Shown here one piece after another: positions 5,320-5,383 of a DNA stretch of 5,383 nucleotides (position 1 is its first letter; each line of letters opens with the position of its first letter). The stretch spans positions 1 to 5,383 of the forward strand of contig DMQX01000079.1 of assembly GCA_003455555.1 (NCBI GenBank). The letters are read 5' to 3'. The position numbers and the translations under genes are program-made. Source of the stretch: Candidatus Tayloriibacteriota bacterium. Lineage in GTDB: Bacteria; Patescibacteriota; Minisyncoccia; Phycocordibacterales; UBA11359. A model generated the notes under the pieces. That model saw nothing but the letters and a program-made list of their open reading frames with translations, made no database searches and was not told the origin of the DNA.

Positions 5320-5383
5320 CTGTCTCTTATACACATCTCCGAGCCCACGAGACTCCTGAGCATCTCGTATGCCGTCTTCTGCT
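5320..5383 (+). other. Illumina Nextera adapter read-through (not genomic)
   Basis: The segment begins with CTGTCTCTTATACACATCT, the Tn5 mosaic end used in Nextera libraries, and continues with CCGAGCCCACGAGAC, the read 2 side adapter. An 8-base i7 index, TCCTGAGC (5354-5361), follows; from memory this is index N704. The segment ends in ATCTCGTATGCCGTC and more of the P7 flow-cell sequence. The first C may be shared with the genome. This marks the contig end as untrimmed sequence. Confidence 0.99.

Noticed and set aside
3834..5383. A tRNA-Ser integration site for a mobile element.
   Set aside because: No repeat of the tRNA 3' end is seen downstream in the window and no integrase or transposase gene is present. 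The mosaic-end sequence at 5320 is a library adapter, not a transposon.

Overview
The window looks like the end of a metagenomic contig from a small-genome bacterium, most plausibly a Patescibacteria (Candidate Phyla Radiation) lineage. This is inferred from style, not from a marker: a RecG with low-complexity insertions, a secreted cupredoxin-like domain on a Ser/Thr/Pro stalk, very compact spacing, a transcript that starts almost on its start codon, and several unrecognised small proteins. All six complete stop codons are TAA or TAG and no long gene contains an in-frame TGA, so the standard bacterial code fits. The last 64 bases (5320-5383) are not genomic: they are Illumina Nextera adapter.

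Left part (1-2888): the 3' end of an unrecognised plus-strand gene converges on recG (minus strand, 675-2888), with 14 bases between the stop codons. A 12-bp hairpin lying inside the 3' end of recG may end plus-strand transcription. Upstream of recG, 17 bases away on the same strand, is a membrane-anchored cupredoxin-fold protein (2906-3478). The two probably form one operon from a good promoter at 3491-3518.

Middle (3479-3660): a compact divergent promoter pair drives the cupredoxin-recG operon leftward and a tRNA-Ser(GCU) gene with encoded CCA (3561-3652) rightward.

Right part (3653-5319): an accessory-looking stretch. A 170-base gap rich in inverted repeats precedes two small proteins with good Shine-Dalgarno sites. 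One (87 aa) has a single membrane helix and the other (74 aa) is soluble and basic. The pair ends at a clear intrinsic terminator (4387-4420). Next comes a TGn-extended -10 box placed exactly for a leaderless 16-codon reading frame. That frame is in phase with, and separated by a single TAA from, an AT-rich nucleotidyltransferase-like gene of the NTP_transf_6/DUF925 type (4585-5175). The start of another small membrane protein (5256-) is cut off by the adapter.

I found no CRISPR array, insertion sequence or integrase, and no demonstrable new system. The least explained parts are the repeat-rich gap after the tRNA, the leaderless frame before the nucleotidyltransferase, and the apparently metal-less cupredoxin.
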